The notes below the pieces were generated by a model. The model saw only the letters and a list, made by a program, of their open reading frames with translations, made no database searches and had not been told where the DNA came from. A stretch of 37,493 bases of DNA from a virus. Below are positions 1 to 6,066 of this stretch, piece after piece (positions within the stretch are counted from its first letter, which is position 1; every line of letters starts with the position of its first letter). A program made the translations under genes and the position numbers. The stretch is taken from the IMG/VR virus record IMGVR_UViG_3300046817_000309, positions 1 to 37,493 of that record, one strand, 5' to 3'.

Positions 1-132
1 CTTTTGGGGCGGGGGCTCTTAGCTGTGGGCGAAATGGGATAGTACGGGGGGTACGACCCAAATGTCCGTTTCGGGGCGTTCAGGGTGGATCGTCCCTTAC
101 GACCCTTTCGCGCGGCTATGCACGCGAATGAA

Positions 133-174
133 TGGACATATCGGACATATGGTATAAGCGTGGACATATCGGAC
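133..174 (+). repeat. Direct repeat pair TGGACATATCGGAC
   Basis: The 14-mer TGGACATATCGGAC occurs at 133-146 and exactly again at 161-174, 28 bases from start to start. Its core ATATCGGACAT also occurs inverted at 257-267, and a degenerate copy (CATATCGGGCAT) lies near 451-462. Spaced repeats of this size ahead of an operon are typical of protein-binding iterons or operators. Which protein binds cannot be told from sequence. Confidence 0.6.
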
Positions 175-279
175 TGTATATATTCATCGGACTGAGAGTG
201 TGGCGAACCGGATTTCTTTTGCACCATTTGTCCCAGCGTGAGCCACGGCGTCCCTTATGTCCGATATGCGCAGTGATAG

Positions 280-296
280 CCTGGCCGGAGGCCAGG
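280..296. repeat. 7-bp hairpin CCTGGCC-gga-GGCCAGG
   Basis: This is a perfect 7-bp inverted repeat with a 3-nt loop in the non-coding leader. There is no T-tract on either side, so an intrinsic terminator is not well supported. It may be a structural element or chance. Confidence 0.35.
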
Positions 297-493
297 GAAC
301 GGACGAAACGGACAATCCCCTCATAGCGGCCTAGAGTGACCGGAAACGGACATTCGTAGCCTTTTGACAAAATCGGACGATCCGGGCGTTTGGGATGAAC
401 CGACATAGATGGTACAGATCGCATGAAAAGTGCGCATCGGCTCCGTTCGCCCATATCGGGCATCCTGGGCATTTCGCCCAAAAAGGAGCAAAA

Positions 494-1180
494 GTGTCAA
501 ACGAACGCATTTCGGAGATCGTGACCGATTTCAGTGAAAAGGTCGCAAACTTCGCAGTTCAGGCAGAAGCGGCCAAAGCGACCCAAAAGGTCGTAAAGGC
601 GCTTACGGCACTATCCGATGCAATCGGGTCCGAAACGGTCGAAGCCGGTCAAGTCACCCTAAATGGGGACGAACTGGCCGAAGCGGCCGAAGTGCTCAAA
701 GAGCGCGAACTGGACTTCACGGACATTCGGAACGAACTGGTCAAGTCGGCCAAAACGGTCCAAGTGTTCAAAGAGTCCGAAGTGCTCGAAGAGGACGACT
801 CGGACATTGCCGACAAAGCACTCGTTTTGTGGGAAACGGTCAAGCCGAGCGCGGTGGTGCGTTTCGCCCAAAAGGGTGAATCCGTGCAAAACCGGCAAAG
901 CAACCCGGACTTCGCATTTCCGATTTACGCAAAGTGTGAACTTTGCGGGGAAACGGTCCGGACGGGCGAAAGGTCCGGAGTGACCGATTGGAACAGTTTG
1001 CGGCACTACGCGCAGCGCCACGGGCAGAATGTCCACGTTGCGCCAGAGTTCCGTTCTGACTCAAATGTCCAAAACGCGTGGTTGGCGGCGAAAGCGGCCT
1101 TCGAGTCCGGAATGACCGAAGTGTCCGTGTCCGGAAACGACCAAATCCCCGGATTCGACCTGATTGCGCAGAGCGCGTAG
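494..1180 (+). CDS. Putative C2H2 zinc-finger protein
   Basis: This 228-aa protein is not from a family I can name. I place the start at GTG 494 because AGGAG lies 7 nt upstream; the open frame extends further up to 395 but without a ribosome site. Residues 1-120 are acidic and probably helical (Ala/Glu/Lys/Val-rich). Residues 148-176 carry C148-x2-C151 followed by H171-x4-H176, a C2H2-like finger. A DNA- or RNA-binding role is therefore plausible but not shown. It is the first gene of the rightward block and sits directly behind the repeat-rich leader. Oddly, the gene itself is full of AAACGGTC words (633, 753, 834, 951), the same vocabulary as the leader. Confidence 0.7.
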   Translation: MSNERISEIVTDFSEKVANFAVQAEAAKATQKVVKALTALSDAIGSETVEAGQVTLNGDELAEAAEVLKERELDFTDIRNELVKSAKTVQVFKESEVLEEDDSDIADKALVLWETVKPSAVVRFAQKGESVQNRQSNPDFAFPIYAKCELCGETVRTGERSGVTDWNSLRHYAQRHGQNVHVAPEFRSDSNVQNAWLAAKAAFESGMTEVSVSGNDQIPGFDLIAQSA

Positions 1181-1234
1181 TTAGTCCGTTTTCGGCAGTA
1201 CGTCCTGTAATGGCCGATGCGCACCTTTCATGTT

Positions 1235-1298
1235 ATTTGTCCCGGATGCGCGCGGACAAATCGCCCGTTTCGGTCAAAAGTGCCGAGAACGGGCGATT
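1235..1298 (+). promoter_or_regulatory. Two overlapping inverted repeats (leader RNA candidate)
   Basis: ATTTGTCC at 1235-1242 pairs with GGACAAAT at 1254-1261. A second, perfect 11-bp stem pairs 1259-1269 with 1288-1298. The two stems share three bases, so they would compete in RNA. The element lies in a 194-nt gap between genes and about 60 nt before a very strong ribosome binding site. There is no T-tract, so it is not a simple terminator. A switch-like leader or an operator is possible. Confidence 0.4.
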
Positions 1299-1358
1299 CC
1301 GTGCGTCTGCTCTCAGTTGGGGAGTCGCATCCGAGTATCGCAACAGTCCAAGGCCGCG

Positions 1359-1369
1359 AAAGGAGGTGA
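1359..1369 (+). promoter_or_regulatory. Strong ribosome binding site
   Basis: AAAGGAGGTGA is close to a full anti-SD match. It lies 8 nt (from the end of AGGAGG) before a TTG codon at 1375, and this fixes the start of the short zinc-ribbon gene that follows. Confidence 0.75.
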
Positions 1370-1374
1370 AACGA

Positions 1375-1515
1375 TTGCAATGTGAGATGTGTTTCCAGAG
1401 GACCGCAGACGAATGGGTTCTCGTGGAAGAGGACTACGAAGTCGAGCTGTGTATCGAGTGCATCGCAGAGTTGACGCACGCGGGCATTTCCGCCGAGATA
1501 ATGGAAACGGACTGA
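1375..1515 (+). CDS. Small zinc-ribbon protein (46 aa)
   Basis: The TTG start is chosen from the ideal upstream Shine-Dalgarno. The product is 46 aa with C3-x2-C6 and C26-x2-C29, the spacing of a four-cysteine zinc ribbon, and an acidic stretch between the knuckles. Such mini ribbons are common in actinobacterial phage early regions, usually without known function; they may bind host transcription or translation factors. The stop is 2 nt before the next ATG, so it is the first gene of a coupled group. The longer upstream reading of this frame crosses the hairpin region and lacks a ribosome site. Confidence 0.7.
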   Translation: MQCEMCFQRTADEWVLVEEDYEVELCIECIAELTHAGISAEIMETD

Positions 1516-1517
1516 CA

Positions 1518-1733
1518 ATGAGCAACATTCCCCAGGACGACTGGAACGAGATTCGTCTCAATCCTGTAGTCCAACGAGCAGAGGAAGCGATCCGCGTGGC
1601 CGTGTTCTTTAGCGAGAACCCGGTTGAGTGGATTCTCTCGCAAGACGCGACTCTACTGACCGCGCGGCTCTCGGCTGCGCGCGTGCAAGCTCTCATCACG
1701 ATTCGTAAAGCTAGACGGAAGGAGGTGGAATGA
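1518..1733 (+). CDS. Hypothetical protein, 71 aa
   Basis: The ATG start lies 2 nt after the previous stop. The protein is mostly helical by eye, with a hydrophobic middle segment and a basic C-terminal tail (RKARRKEVE). The end overlaps the next ATG in an ATGA arrangement, and the next gene's ribosome site (AAGGAGGTG) lies inside its last codons. I do not recognise the family. The coupling on both sides is the main evidence that it is real. Confidence 0.65.
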   Translation: MSNIPQDDWNEIRLNPVVQRAEEAIRVAVFFSENPVEWILSQDATLLTARLSAARVQALITIRKARRKEVE

Positions 1734-2059
1734 AACACGAATGTAAAACGAGTGACGGTGTTGTCATCGTTCTTGGATTACGAGTCCGAGACTACGATCA
1801 CCGCATCGGCATGGTCGTTGAAGCTCCGCATGACTACGAGTTCAACGACGAAGTGTGCTGGCCTCGTCTCCACCACAACGGACATTGGTGGGGCGTCTGC
1901 ACGGACAGCGAAGGCCACAAGCATGTTATTGGCGAGTGCCGCGCGACAGGCCACTTCGATGGCAGTCGTATGACGACTCGGTTTGGTCCCGTAGATTACG
2001 CGGGAATCTTGTCCGACTACGACGCAAACAAAGCGGCAATCGAACGCAATCAATCGTAA
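1730..2059 (+). CDS. Hypothetical protein, 109 aa
   Basis: It starts with ATG inside the ATGA overlap, with AAGGAGGTG at 1719-1727 as ribosome site. The N-terminus looks like a small beta-barrel: short strands, then an aromatic and His-rich core around residues 47-66 containing HHNGHWWGVC. It resembles SH3-like or CAP-Gly-like small domains in character only. No catalytic motif is visible and no family is recognised. Confidence 0.7.
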   Translation: MKHECKTSDGVVIVLGLRVRDYDHRIGMVVEAPHDYEFNDEVCWPRLHHNGHWWGVCTDSEGHKHVIGECRATGHFDGSRMTTRFGPVDYAGILSDYDANKAAIERNQS

Positions 2060-2091
2060 TAGGTGCAAATCACGAAAGGTGCATTCACGAG

Positions 2092-2292
2092 ATGCTACAA
2101 CCTAGTCCAATCCTATGGTCCGTTTGGATCGCCAACTTTGAGTCTCCGTCCGTTCGGGACGGAGACTTCGTGCGTCTGAACATAAGTGCGCCTTGCCGGC
2201 GAAGTCTGGTGGCGGCTTTGAGAGACGCGGAAGCGATGGCAACTCATCCTTCCGTGCTGATGGTCGATCTCGTTCCGATCTGTGTGAACTAA
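2092..2292 (+). CDS. Hypothetical protein, 66 aa
   Basis: I place the start at ATG 2092, preceded by GAAAGGTG about 11 nt upstream. The frame is open much further upstream but there overlaps the previous gene. The alternation of hydrophobic and charged residues suggests a small alpha/beta fold. The function is unknown. Position between two convincing genes and lack of alternatives support it. Confidence 0.55.
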   Translation: MLQPSPILWSVWIANFESPSVRDGDFVRLNISAPCRRSLVAALRDAEAMATHPSVLMVDLVPICVN

Positions 2293-2302
2293 AGGGGAAA
2301 CG

Positions 2303-2530
2303 ATGGAACTAACGGAAGGGATGCGGTACCGTGTTCGCTACAAGCTTGAGCGAGCTAGGTACGAAATGGTCGCTGACTTCATCGGTTGGGAACGGAACCT
2401 CCATATCAAGACGTTCTGGAGCCTCCGCCCGGCCGCTGGCACGACTACCCTCGACTTCTCGTGGATCGAGAGCGCGATTGAGGCTCCCGCTGTCGAGGTG
2501 TCGCTACCGAAGCGGGTGAGGGTCCGATGA
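2303..2530 (+). CDS. Hypothetical protein, 75 aa
   Basis: ATG is preceded by AAGGGGAAACG. The protein is short and probably beta-rich, with alternating patterns such as RYRVRY and TTLDFSW and a basic C-terminal end. It overlaps the following lipoprotein-like gene by 4 nt, so the two are probably translated together. I recognise no family. Confidence 0.65.
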   Translation: MELTEGMRYRVRYKLERARYEMVADFIGWERNLHIKTFWSLRPAAGTTTLDFSWIESAIEAPAVEVSLPKRVRVR

Positions 2531-2772
2531 TGAAACGGTTCGTAGGCATCGGGATTGCGATTACCGCATTCAGTTGCTCGCCGACGACGAGTCCAAAGGG
2601 CCATCCGCCTGTCACGGAACGAGCCCCTGTTTCGACTACAACAGTCCAAGGCAGCGAATCCGTACCAGCCATCGCCGCGTGTACGAGCGCCGGCTATCGA
2701 ATCGTGACTGATCCACAGACCGCACAACGGTTCGGTCAGTGTTATGTCGCGCCGACGAAGGGAGGGAGGTGA
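2527..2772 (+). CDS. Putative small lipoprotein
   Basis: The 81-aa product starts with a basic residue pair and a hydrophobic segment (residues 5-15) followed by AFSC at residues 14-17. This approximates a lipobox, with Cys17 as the would-be acylated residue. The mature part is Ser/Thr/Pro-rich, as in exported linkers, with two more Cys near the C-terminus. If exported it would be anchored on the outer face of the membrane, where phages place superinfection-exclusion proteins; that role is inference. It overlaps the preceding gene and its end carries the GGAGGGAGGTGA ribosome site of the next. Confidence 0.6.
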   Translation: MMKRFVGIGIAITAFSCSPTTSPKGHPPVTERAPVSTTTVQGSESVPAIAACTSAGYRIVTDPQTAQRFGQCYVAPTKGGR

Positions 2773-2779
2773 AACGTAT

Positions 2780-2920
2780 ATGGAAACGGTTCTTGGTGTC
2801 ATTGTCACGATACTGTTTGTCGGTTTTGCACTCGTGGCTGTCCTGAGACTCGCTTTATACGCGTTCGGAGTCAAGGAGAAACCTGACAACGACACGAAAC
2901 TATTCGACGACTGGAAGTGA
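2780..2920 (+). CDS. Single-span membrane peptide (46 aa)
   Basis: ATG follows the strong ribosome site GGAGGGAGGTGA. Residues 4-29 form one long hydrophobic segment, and the C-terminal 17 residues are charged and soluble (ending LFDDWK). It follows a lipoprotein-like gene, so the pair may act together at the membrane. Holin, exclusion factor or accessory peptide are all possible. Confidence 0.65.
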   Translation: METVLGVIVTILFVGFALVAVLRLALYAFGVKEKPDNDTKLFDDWK

Positions 2921-2932
2921 AAGGGGTCAGCG

Positions 2933-3301
2933 GTGCAAGACGAGAAGATGTGGACTTCACGGCAGATCATTGATGCCGTGTTCAACTACAACGGAGGTTG
3001 CTCGCCCGGCAAGACGGACTTCCTCCGTACAATGGGCATTGAGATGGAACCGCGCCGAGAGACGACTGATCTAGACGGCATCTATGTCGTGAGATTCCCG
3101 GTCGATGTGCGGGTAGACGCGCTCCACAACTATTGGGGCAACAGTTCAACCGTTTCGCAGGCTGCGGCTCGGATCATTGGTGAGAATCGCCATCTCGCGG
3201 GTGCGAACTACGGCATGTTGCGCGTTGGGGAGGTGAAAGCGCGAAGGACTCCGAAGGCGAAGCTTGTCACGATGAGCCCGCCGCCGGGGCCGCCCTTCTA
3301 A
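2933..3301 (+). CDS. Hypothetical protein, 122 aa
   Basis: It starts with GTG at 2933; AAAGGGGTC lies upstream. The N-terminal half could form a helical DNA-binding-like fold (SRQIIDAVFNYN, then KTDFLRTMG). The C-terminal quarter is basic (KARRTPKAK) and ends in a Pro/Gly tail. I do not recognise it. It is the last gene before a structured 105-nt gap. Confidence 0.6.
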   Translation: MQDEKMWTSRQIIDAVFNYNGGCSPGKTDFLRTMGIEMEPRRETTDLDGIYVVRFPVDVRVDALHNYWGNSSTVSQAAARIIGENRHLAGANYGMLRVGEVKARRTPKAKLVTMSPPPGPPF

Positions 3302-3381
3302 GGCGAGTTCTCCATCCACCTAGCGCTCGCCTAGAGCGTTTGGCATCGGGGCGCGACCCAGGGGTCGTTATCTCGATGCCA
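3302..3381 (+). promoter_or_regulatory. Structured intergenic element
   Basis: The 105-nt gap contains GGCGAG (3302-3307) pairing with CTCGCC (3326-3331). An outer 8-bp stem, 3341-3348 with 3374-3381, encloses a small GC hairpin around 3354-3367. A strong ribosome site (AAAGGAGGTGA) follows at once. There is no T-tract, so a processing site, leader structure or operator fits better than an intrinsic terminator. Confidence 0.35.
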
Positions 3382-3406
3382 TTCGCTGTAGACGAAAGGA
3401 GGTGAT

Positions 3407-3565
3407 ATGGCACGAGTATGGATTGACACGGTTACAGGCACGTGGGGAGTCTGCGATGGCTCGCTTGTGATCGTCGAAGTCACGGAAGGTCAGATTGAAG
3501 CCCTCGGCGAAATGTCGGATAGCGACATTGCGGATGTGGGTCTAAAGGAAGGACGGCCCGTTTGA
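3407..3565 (+). CDS. Hypothetical protein, 52 aa
   Basis: ATG lies just 3' of AAAGGAGGTGAT, one of the best ribosome sites in the window, which suggests high expression. The protein starts with short predicted strands (ARVWIDTVTGTWGV) and has an acidic C-terminal half. Its stop overlaps the TTG start of the next gene (TTGA). I do not recognise the family. Confidence 0.7.
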   Translation: MARVWIDTVTGTWGVCDGSLVIVEVTEGQIEALGEMSDSDIADVGLKEGRPV

Positions 3566-3906
3566 CAGAGATACTCAACCTAACGGGCCATCCACTTGTA
3601 TTGAAACGTCGGGCCGGTGCGGCAGAAGTCCGTATCAAGAGTCACGGCCGTGTACGAGTGGAAGCCAACTATATAGAAGACGAGATGATTGAGGTCGGGA
3701 ACGGTATCCGTATCCCGATCTTACTTACGTCTAACGGAGATACTTTCTCGTTACCCGCACCCGAGGACGGGAGATTGATTGTCGTCTCGGGTTTGGTTGC
3801 GGGGAGAGTCCGTAGACGTGATGTGTTAGCACCAGCCCGGCTCGCGCGCGAAGGAGGCCAAGTCGAATTCGCCCGAGCCCTGATGAGATACGGAGAACGA
3901 CATTGA
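3562..3906 (+). CDS. Conserved phage-type protein beginning NLTGHP
   Basis: The TTG start overlaps the previous stop; AAGGAAGGACGG provides the ribosome site. The 114-aa protein opens with the pattern LNLTGHPLVL, ends in FARAL and has a central VSGLVAGRVRRRDVLAP. I recognise this as the architecture of a small uncharacterised protein found in actinobacteria and their phages (LTPHxI...VVSxLVA...RxDLL.P). That assignment is from memory. It is probably beta-rich and cytoplasmic; its role is unknown. Confidence 0.65.
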   Translation: MTEILNLTGHPLVLKRRAGAAEVRIKSHGRVRVEANYIEDEMIEVGNGIRIPILLTSNGDTFSLPAPEDGRLIVVSGLVAGRVRRRDVLAPARLAREGGQVEFARALMRYGERH

Positions 3907-3983
3907 TTATTCCGATTGTCGTGTTGTGTGCATTCGGTCTGTTCGTCTTAATGGCGACAGCGTTAGGGAGGAGTAGGACGTAA
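3903..3983 (+). CDS. 26-aa single-span membrane peptide
   Basis: TTG at 3903 overlaps the previous TGA, with CGGAG upstream. The peptide is almost wholly hydrophobic for residues 2-21 and ends with GRSRT, a typical tiny membrane peptide with a positive cytoplasmic end. Its stop overlaps the ATG of the next gene (TAATG), and that gene's ribosome site (GGGAGGAG) lies inside it. Coupling on both sides is the main support. Confidence 0.55.
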   Translation: MIIPIVVLCAFGLFVLMATALGRSRT

Positions 3984-4375
3984 TGCCGAACAACTCTAAG
4001 GCGGAAGTGGAAGCCAAGCGGGAGAAGGTTCTTGCCTATCTCGCGGCCCACGGTCCGTCGAGGGCAGTTGACATTCAGAAGCGAACCAAGGCATCAACCG
4101 CAATGTTGGGAAACATGCGGAAGCAAGGGATGGTCGCTCTCGACTACACACCGAACGGCCGTGGTAGCGGTAAGGCCGGCGGTACGTGGAAATGGCGGCT
4201 GCCATCGAAGGACGACACAAACGGAAATGGGGCAATGCGTGAACCGTCCCTCCGTGAGAAACTCAGTCAGACGCAGAGGATCGCCTCCGCTTCCGAGACT
4301 CTGTTCGGAAAAGGCGGCCCGAAGGACTATTCCGTCTACCTCGCCTGGGTAGACTTGACGAAGGAGATGATGTAA
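3983..4375 (+). CDS. Winged-helix-like DNA-binding protein
   Basis: The 130-aa protein has a helix at about residues 6-23, then a likely helix-turn-helix (about 26-48; VDIQKRTKASTAMLGNMRKQG), then a wing-like segment (MVALDYTPNGRG...TWKW, about 50-72). This matches the order of MarR/IclR-like winged helices. The C-terminal half is Ser/Lys-rich with a final amphipathic helix. It may be an early transcription regulator of the phage or of the host; the target is unknown. Confidence 0.6.
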   Translation: MPNNSKAEVEAKREKVLAYLAAHGPSRAVDIQKRTKASTAMLGNMRKQGMVALDYTPNGRGSGKAGGTWKWRLPSKDDTNGNGAMREPSLREKLSQTQRIASASETLFGKGGPKDYSVYLAWVDLTKEMM

Positions 4376-4378
4376 CAC

Positions 4379-4753
4379 GTGCCAGCGATTGATAAGCGGA
4401 TCGCAGCTCTGGACGAATCGTTCCGGAACTGCCGTCGGAACCGTCACTTCTATCGAGAGACGGGACCGTTCCAACACACGGAGGGAGGCACGCAGTACGT
4501 CGTGATCGTGAAGATTTGTCAGACCTGCGATCACGAAGTCCACGAATACTACAACCGACGAGGTGAGTTCTACTTCGCTCGTCCGTACTATCCGGACGGC
4601 TACCTCGTCAAGTATACGGACAAGGAGAAAGAAGAAGGCGTCAGACTAGGACCGCGAGCTATCGCATCCTACGAGATTCGGCAGGTGGCGAAGGAACGGT
4701 CGTCCCTGCCGCGTCTACGTGAGGGGGACGCCTCGCCGCGACAAGCTAGATGA
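4379..4753 (+). CDS. Zinc-ribbon protein with YPDGY motif
   Basis: It starts with GTG just after the previous stop; 124 aa. The order is C18 and H23, then C47-x2-C50, then a strand-rich region with NRRGE and YYPDGYLV (about residues 59-76). I recognise this order (Cys/His, CxxC, then an YPxGY segment) from a very widespread small protein of actinobacterial phages, function unknown. This is one of the better host indicators in the window. The next 109 nt hold a structured element rather than a gene. Confidence 0.65.
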   Translation: MPAIDKRIAALDESFRNCRRNRHFYRETGPFQHTEGGTQYVVIVKICQTCDHEVHEYYNRRGEFYFARPYYPDGYLVKYTDKEKEEGVRLGPRAIASYEIRQVAKERSSLPRLREGDASPRQAR

Positions 4754-4756
4754 TCG

Positions 4757-4825
4757 GGTGGGGGCGAAGCACCACGTAAGAGAGGGTCAGGGTCAACTCG
4801 TGATGGTCCTGCCTCCGCCCCCACC
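4757..4825 (+). ncRNA. Structured RNA element candidate
   Basis: A 10-bp GC-rich stem pairs 4757-4766 with 4816-4825. Within it, ACCACG (4771-4776) can pair with the CGTG..GGT segment at 4799-4807, giving a nested structure of about 69 nt. It occupies most of the gap between two genes. No T-tract follows (ACCTTTCAATACG), so it could be a weak terminator, a regulatory leader for the downstream zinc-ribbon gene, or a small stable RNA. Confidence 0.4.
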
Positions 4826-4862
4826 TTTCAATACGTAACAGTCGATAACGAAAGGCCAGCTC

Positions 4863-5051
4863 GTGCCGAAAGAAAAGTGGCTCGCTTGGGGGGTATGCGT
4901 TAACCCGTCTTGTGGGCATTGTGGCGATATGGACTGGCGCGAAGACGACGAGAAGAAGCAATACGCCGTCTGTCCAGAGTGCGATCACGAGATCAGCGCA
5001 GAAGAGATGCCAGAATCACGAGAGGACCGGGAGAAACGGATGGGTTTCTAG
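4863..5051 (+). CDS. Small zinc-ribbon protein (62 aa)
   Basis: GTG start, with AAAGGC upstream. Cysteines lie at 12, 17, 20, 37 and 40, in the form C-x4-C-x2-C ... CPEC, a clear zinc ribbon with an acidic insert and charged C-terminus. The function is unknown. Its TAG stop overlaps the GTG start of the next gene by one base. Confidence 0.7.
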   Translation: MPKEKWLAWGVCVNPSCGHCGDMDWREDDEKKQYAVCPECDHEISAEEMPESREDREKRMGF

Positions 5052-5251
5052 TGGGAAAGAAATACGTGATCGGTGCGCACGGCGAGAAGGTTGCTGTCGT
5101 GCTCCCGATCCAGGGCGATTACACGCCAGAAGAGGCGATCGAAGCAGCCGCACAGTTGACCGTTATCGCGGCACTTGTGGGGTATGCGGGAGAGCCTGAA
5201 CTGGCGGAGGAAGCGTTAATAGCCGCCATCGAGAGAATCTGGAGTTCGTAG
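5051..5251 (+). CDS. Hypothetical helical protein, 66 aa
   Basis: I choose GTG 5051 as start because it overlaps the previous stop (TAGTG); the frame continues upstream only inside the previous gene. It begins with short strands (KKYVIGAHGEKVAVVLP) and continues as an Ala/Glu-rich helical region. I recognise no motif. The gene is embedded in a coupled run. Confidence 0.6.
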   Translation: MGKKYVIGAHGEKVAVVLPIQGDYTPEEAIEAAAQLTVIAALVGYAGEPELAEEALIAAIERIWSS

Positions 5252-5252
5252 A

Positions 5253-5630
5253 GTGGACAGAAATCTCGTAGCCGACGAAGTGTGGAGGGATCGCATCAAA
5301 GCGATCTGCGCGAGCATGGAGTATCGCGACTGGACGATTACCTATGATTGCGGAGTAATCATCCATCCGCCGGGTCGCCGAGTGCCAGACTCGTATGGAC
5401 GACCTCACTTCATTCAGAACTTCTACGACTTACCTACCGTGAACTCGTCGATGAGTAACAACGAGATTGTGCGGAGGATTCTCGCCTATATCCTCGCCTT
5501 GGAGGAACACGAAGTCTTTGAACACGTGAGATACGACGGCCAGCCCGTCATCAATCCGCATAAAAGCCCCGCTATCGACCATTTCCGCCGCCGCGACTAC
5601 TTCGTCCACCAGGTCGAACATTGGAAGTAA
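5253..5630 (+). CDS. Hypothetical protein, 125 aa
   Basis: GTG starts 1 nt after the previous stop. The product mixes aromatic and His residues (HPPGRRVPDSYGRPHFIQNFYD; HFRRRDYFVHQVEHW at the C-terminus), with a helical centre (residues 66-86). The His-rich composition could indicate a metal site, but the arrangement matches nothing I know. The end overlaps the next gene by 10 nt. Confidence 0.65.
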   Translation: MDRNLVADEVWRDRIKAICASMEYRDWTITYDCGVIIHPPGRRVPDSYGRPHFIQNFYDLPTVNSSMSNNEIVRRILAYILALEEHEVFEHVRYDGQPVINPHKSPAIDHFRRRDYFVHQVEHWK

Positions 5631-5878
5631 ACGGCGGGGCGCGCAACTGGACGGAATGTCCTGGGTCGGGTCAGGAGGCGCGATGGATCGCCCACCCGGT
5701 CGCGAGCGAAATCGAGATTCCCATTTGTGCCGTTTGCGGTAAGAATGGGATCAAGACGACAAGCGCCGGGAACGTCCCACGACACGTCGATATCAAGGCA
5801 CGACAGGCCCGTGATTACGCCGCCGAGTTCGAGCGGCGTAAGGAACGGAAAGAGTCAGGAGAGGATATTCGCCTATGA
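5621..5878 (+). CDS. CPGS-type zinc-ribbon protein, copy 1
   Basis: TTG start overlapping the previous gene; 85 aa. It shows CPGS at 13-16, then C36-x2-C39-G-K, then GNVPRH at 50-55. This is the pattern of a small zinc-binding family I associate with actinobacterial phages (CPGS...CxVCG...G.V..H). The C-terminal third is a charged helix. The next gene is a shorter paralogue, so the pair arose by tandem duplication or serial acquisition. The function is unknown. Confidence 0.7.
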   Translation: MEVNGGARNWTECPGSGQEARWIAHPVASEIEIPICAVCGKNGIKTTSAGNVPRHVDIKARQARDYAAEFERRKERKESGEDIRL

Positions 5879-6066
5879 AAGAGGAACGGAGAGGCGGAGC
5901 TAGGGATTATCCCGTCTGTCCAGGGTCGAAGCTGCCGCCGAGCGATATGCGCGGCCGGTGCCAAGTTTGCGGAAAGTTGTTACGAGTCACGGAAGGAGGG
6001 AAAGTTCCGCGACATAAGCCGCTATCCGAAGTCGTTCAGAAGTGGAGAGAAGATGAACGAGAATAA
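5875..6066 (+). CDS. CPGS-type zinc-ribbon protein, copy 2
   Basis: It starts in an ATGA overlap with copy 1; 63 aa. It repeats the layout of the previous gene: CPGS at 15-18, C29-x2-C32-G-K, GGKVPRH at 41-47, then a charged helix. The distance between CPGS and CxVCGK is shorter than in copy 1 by a deletion of about ten residues. A zinc-binding role is likely; the partner is unknown. Confidence 0.7.
   Translation: MKEERRGGARDYPVCPGSKLPPSDMRGRCQVCGKLLRVTEGGKVPRHKPLSEVVQKWREDERE

Larger units (their letters stand above)
1..493. other. Non-coding repeat-rich leader
   Basis: I see no convincing gene here: the open frames have no ribosome binding site and no recognisable protein. The stretch is rich in the words CGGAC/GTCCG and AAACGGAC. 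It carries two copies of a 14-mer (133-146, 161-174), an inverted 11-nt copy (257-267), a 7-bp hairpin with a 3-nt loop (280-296), an 11-nt palindrome TTTTGACAAAA (362-372) and a small hairpin (466-480) just upstream of the first gene's ribosome binding site. It could be a promoter/operator region or an origin-like iteron region. No good -35/-10 pair was found. Confidence 0.5.

Noticed and set aside
133-174. CRISPR-like array
   Set aside because: Only two direct copies of a 14-mer, with 14 bases between them; no array, leader or cas gene.
364-396. TTGACA-type -35 box in the leader
   Set aside because: No acceptable -10 box at 16-19 nt; the palindrome TTTTGACAAAA may be fortuitous.
116-481. 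Open frame on the minus strand (121 aa) over the leader
   Set aside because: No ribosome site, no recognisable protein, and it runs through the repeat-rich non-coding leader; also antisense to the likely first-gene leader.
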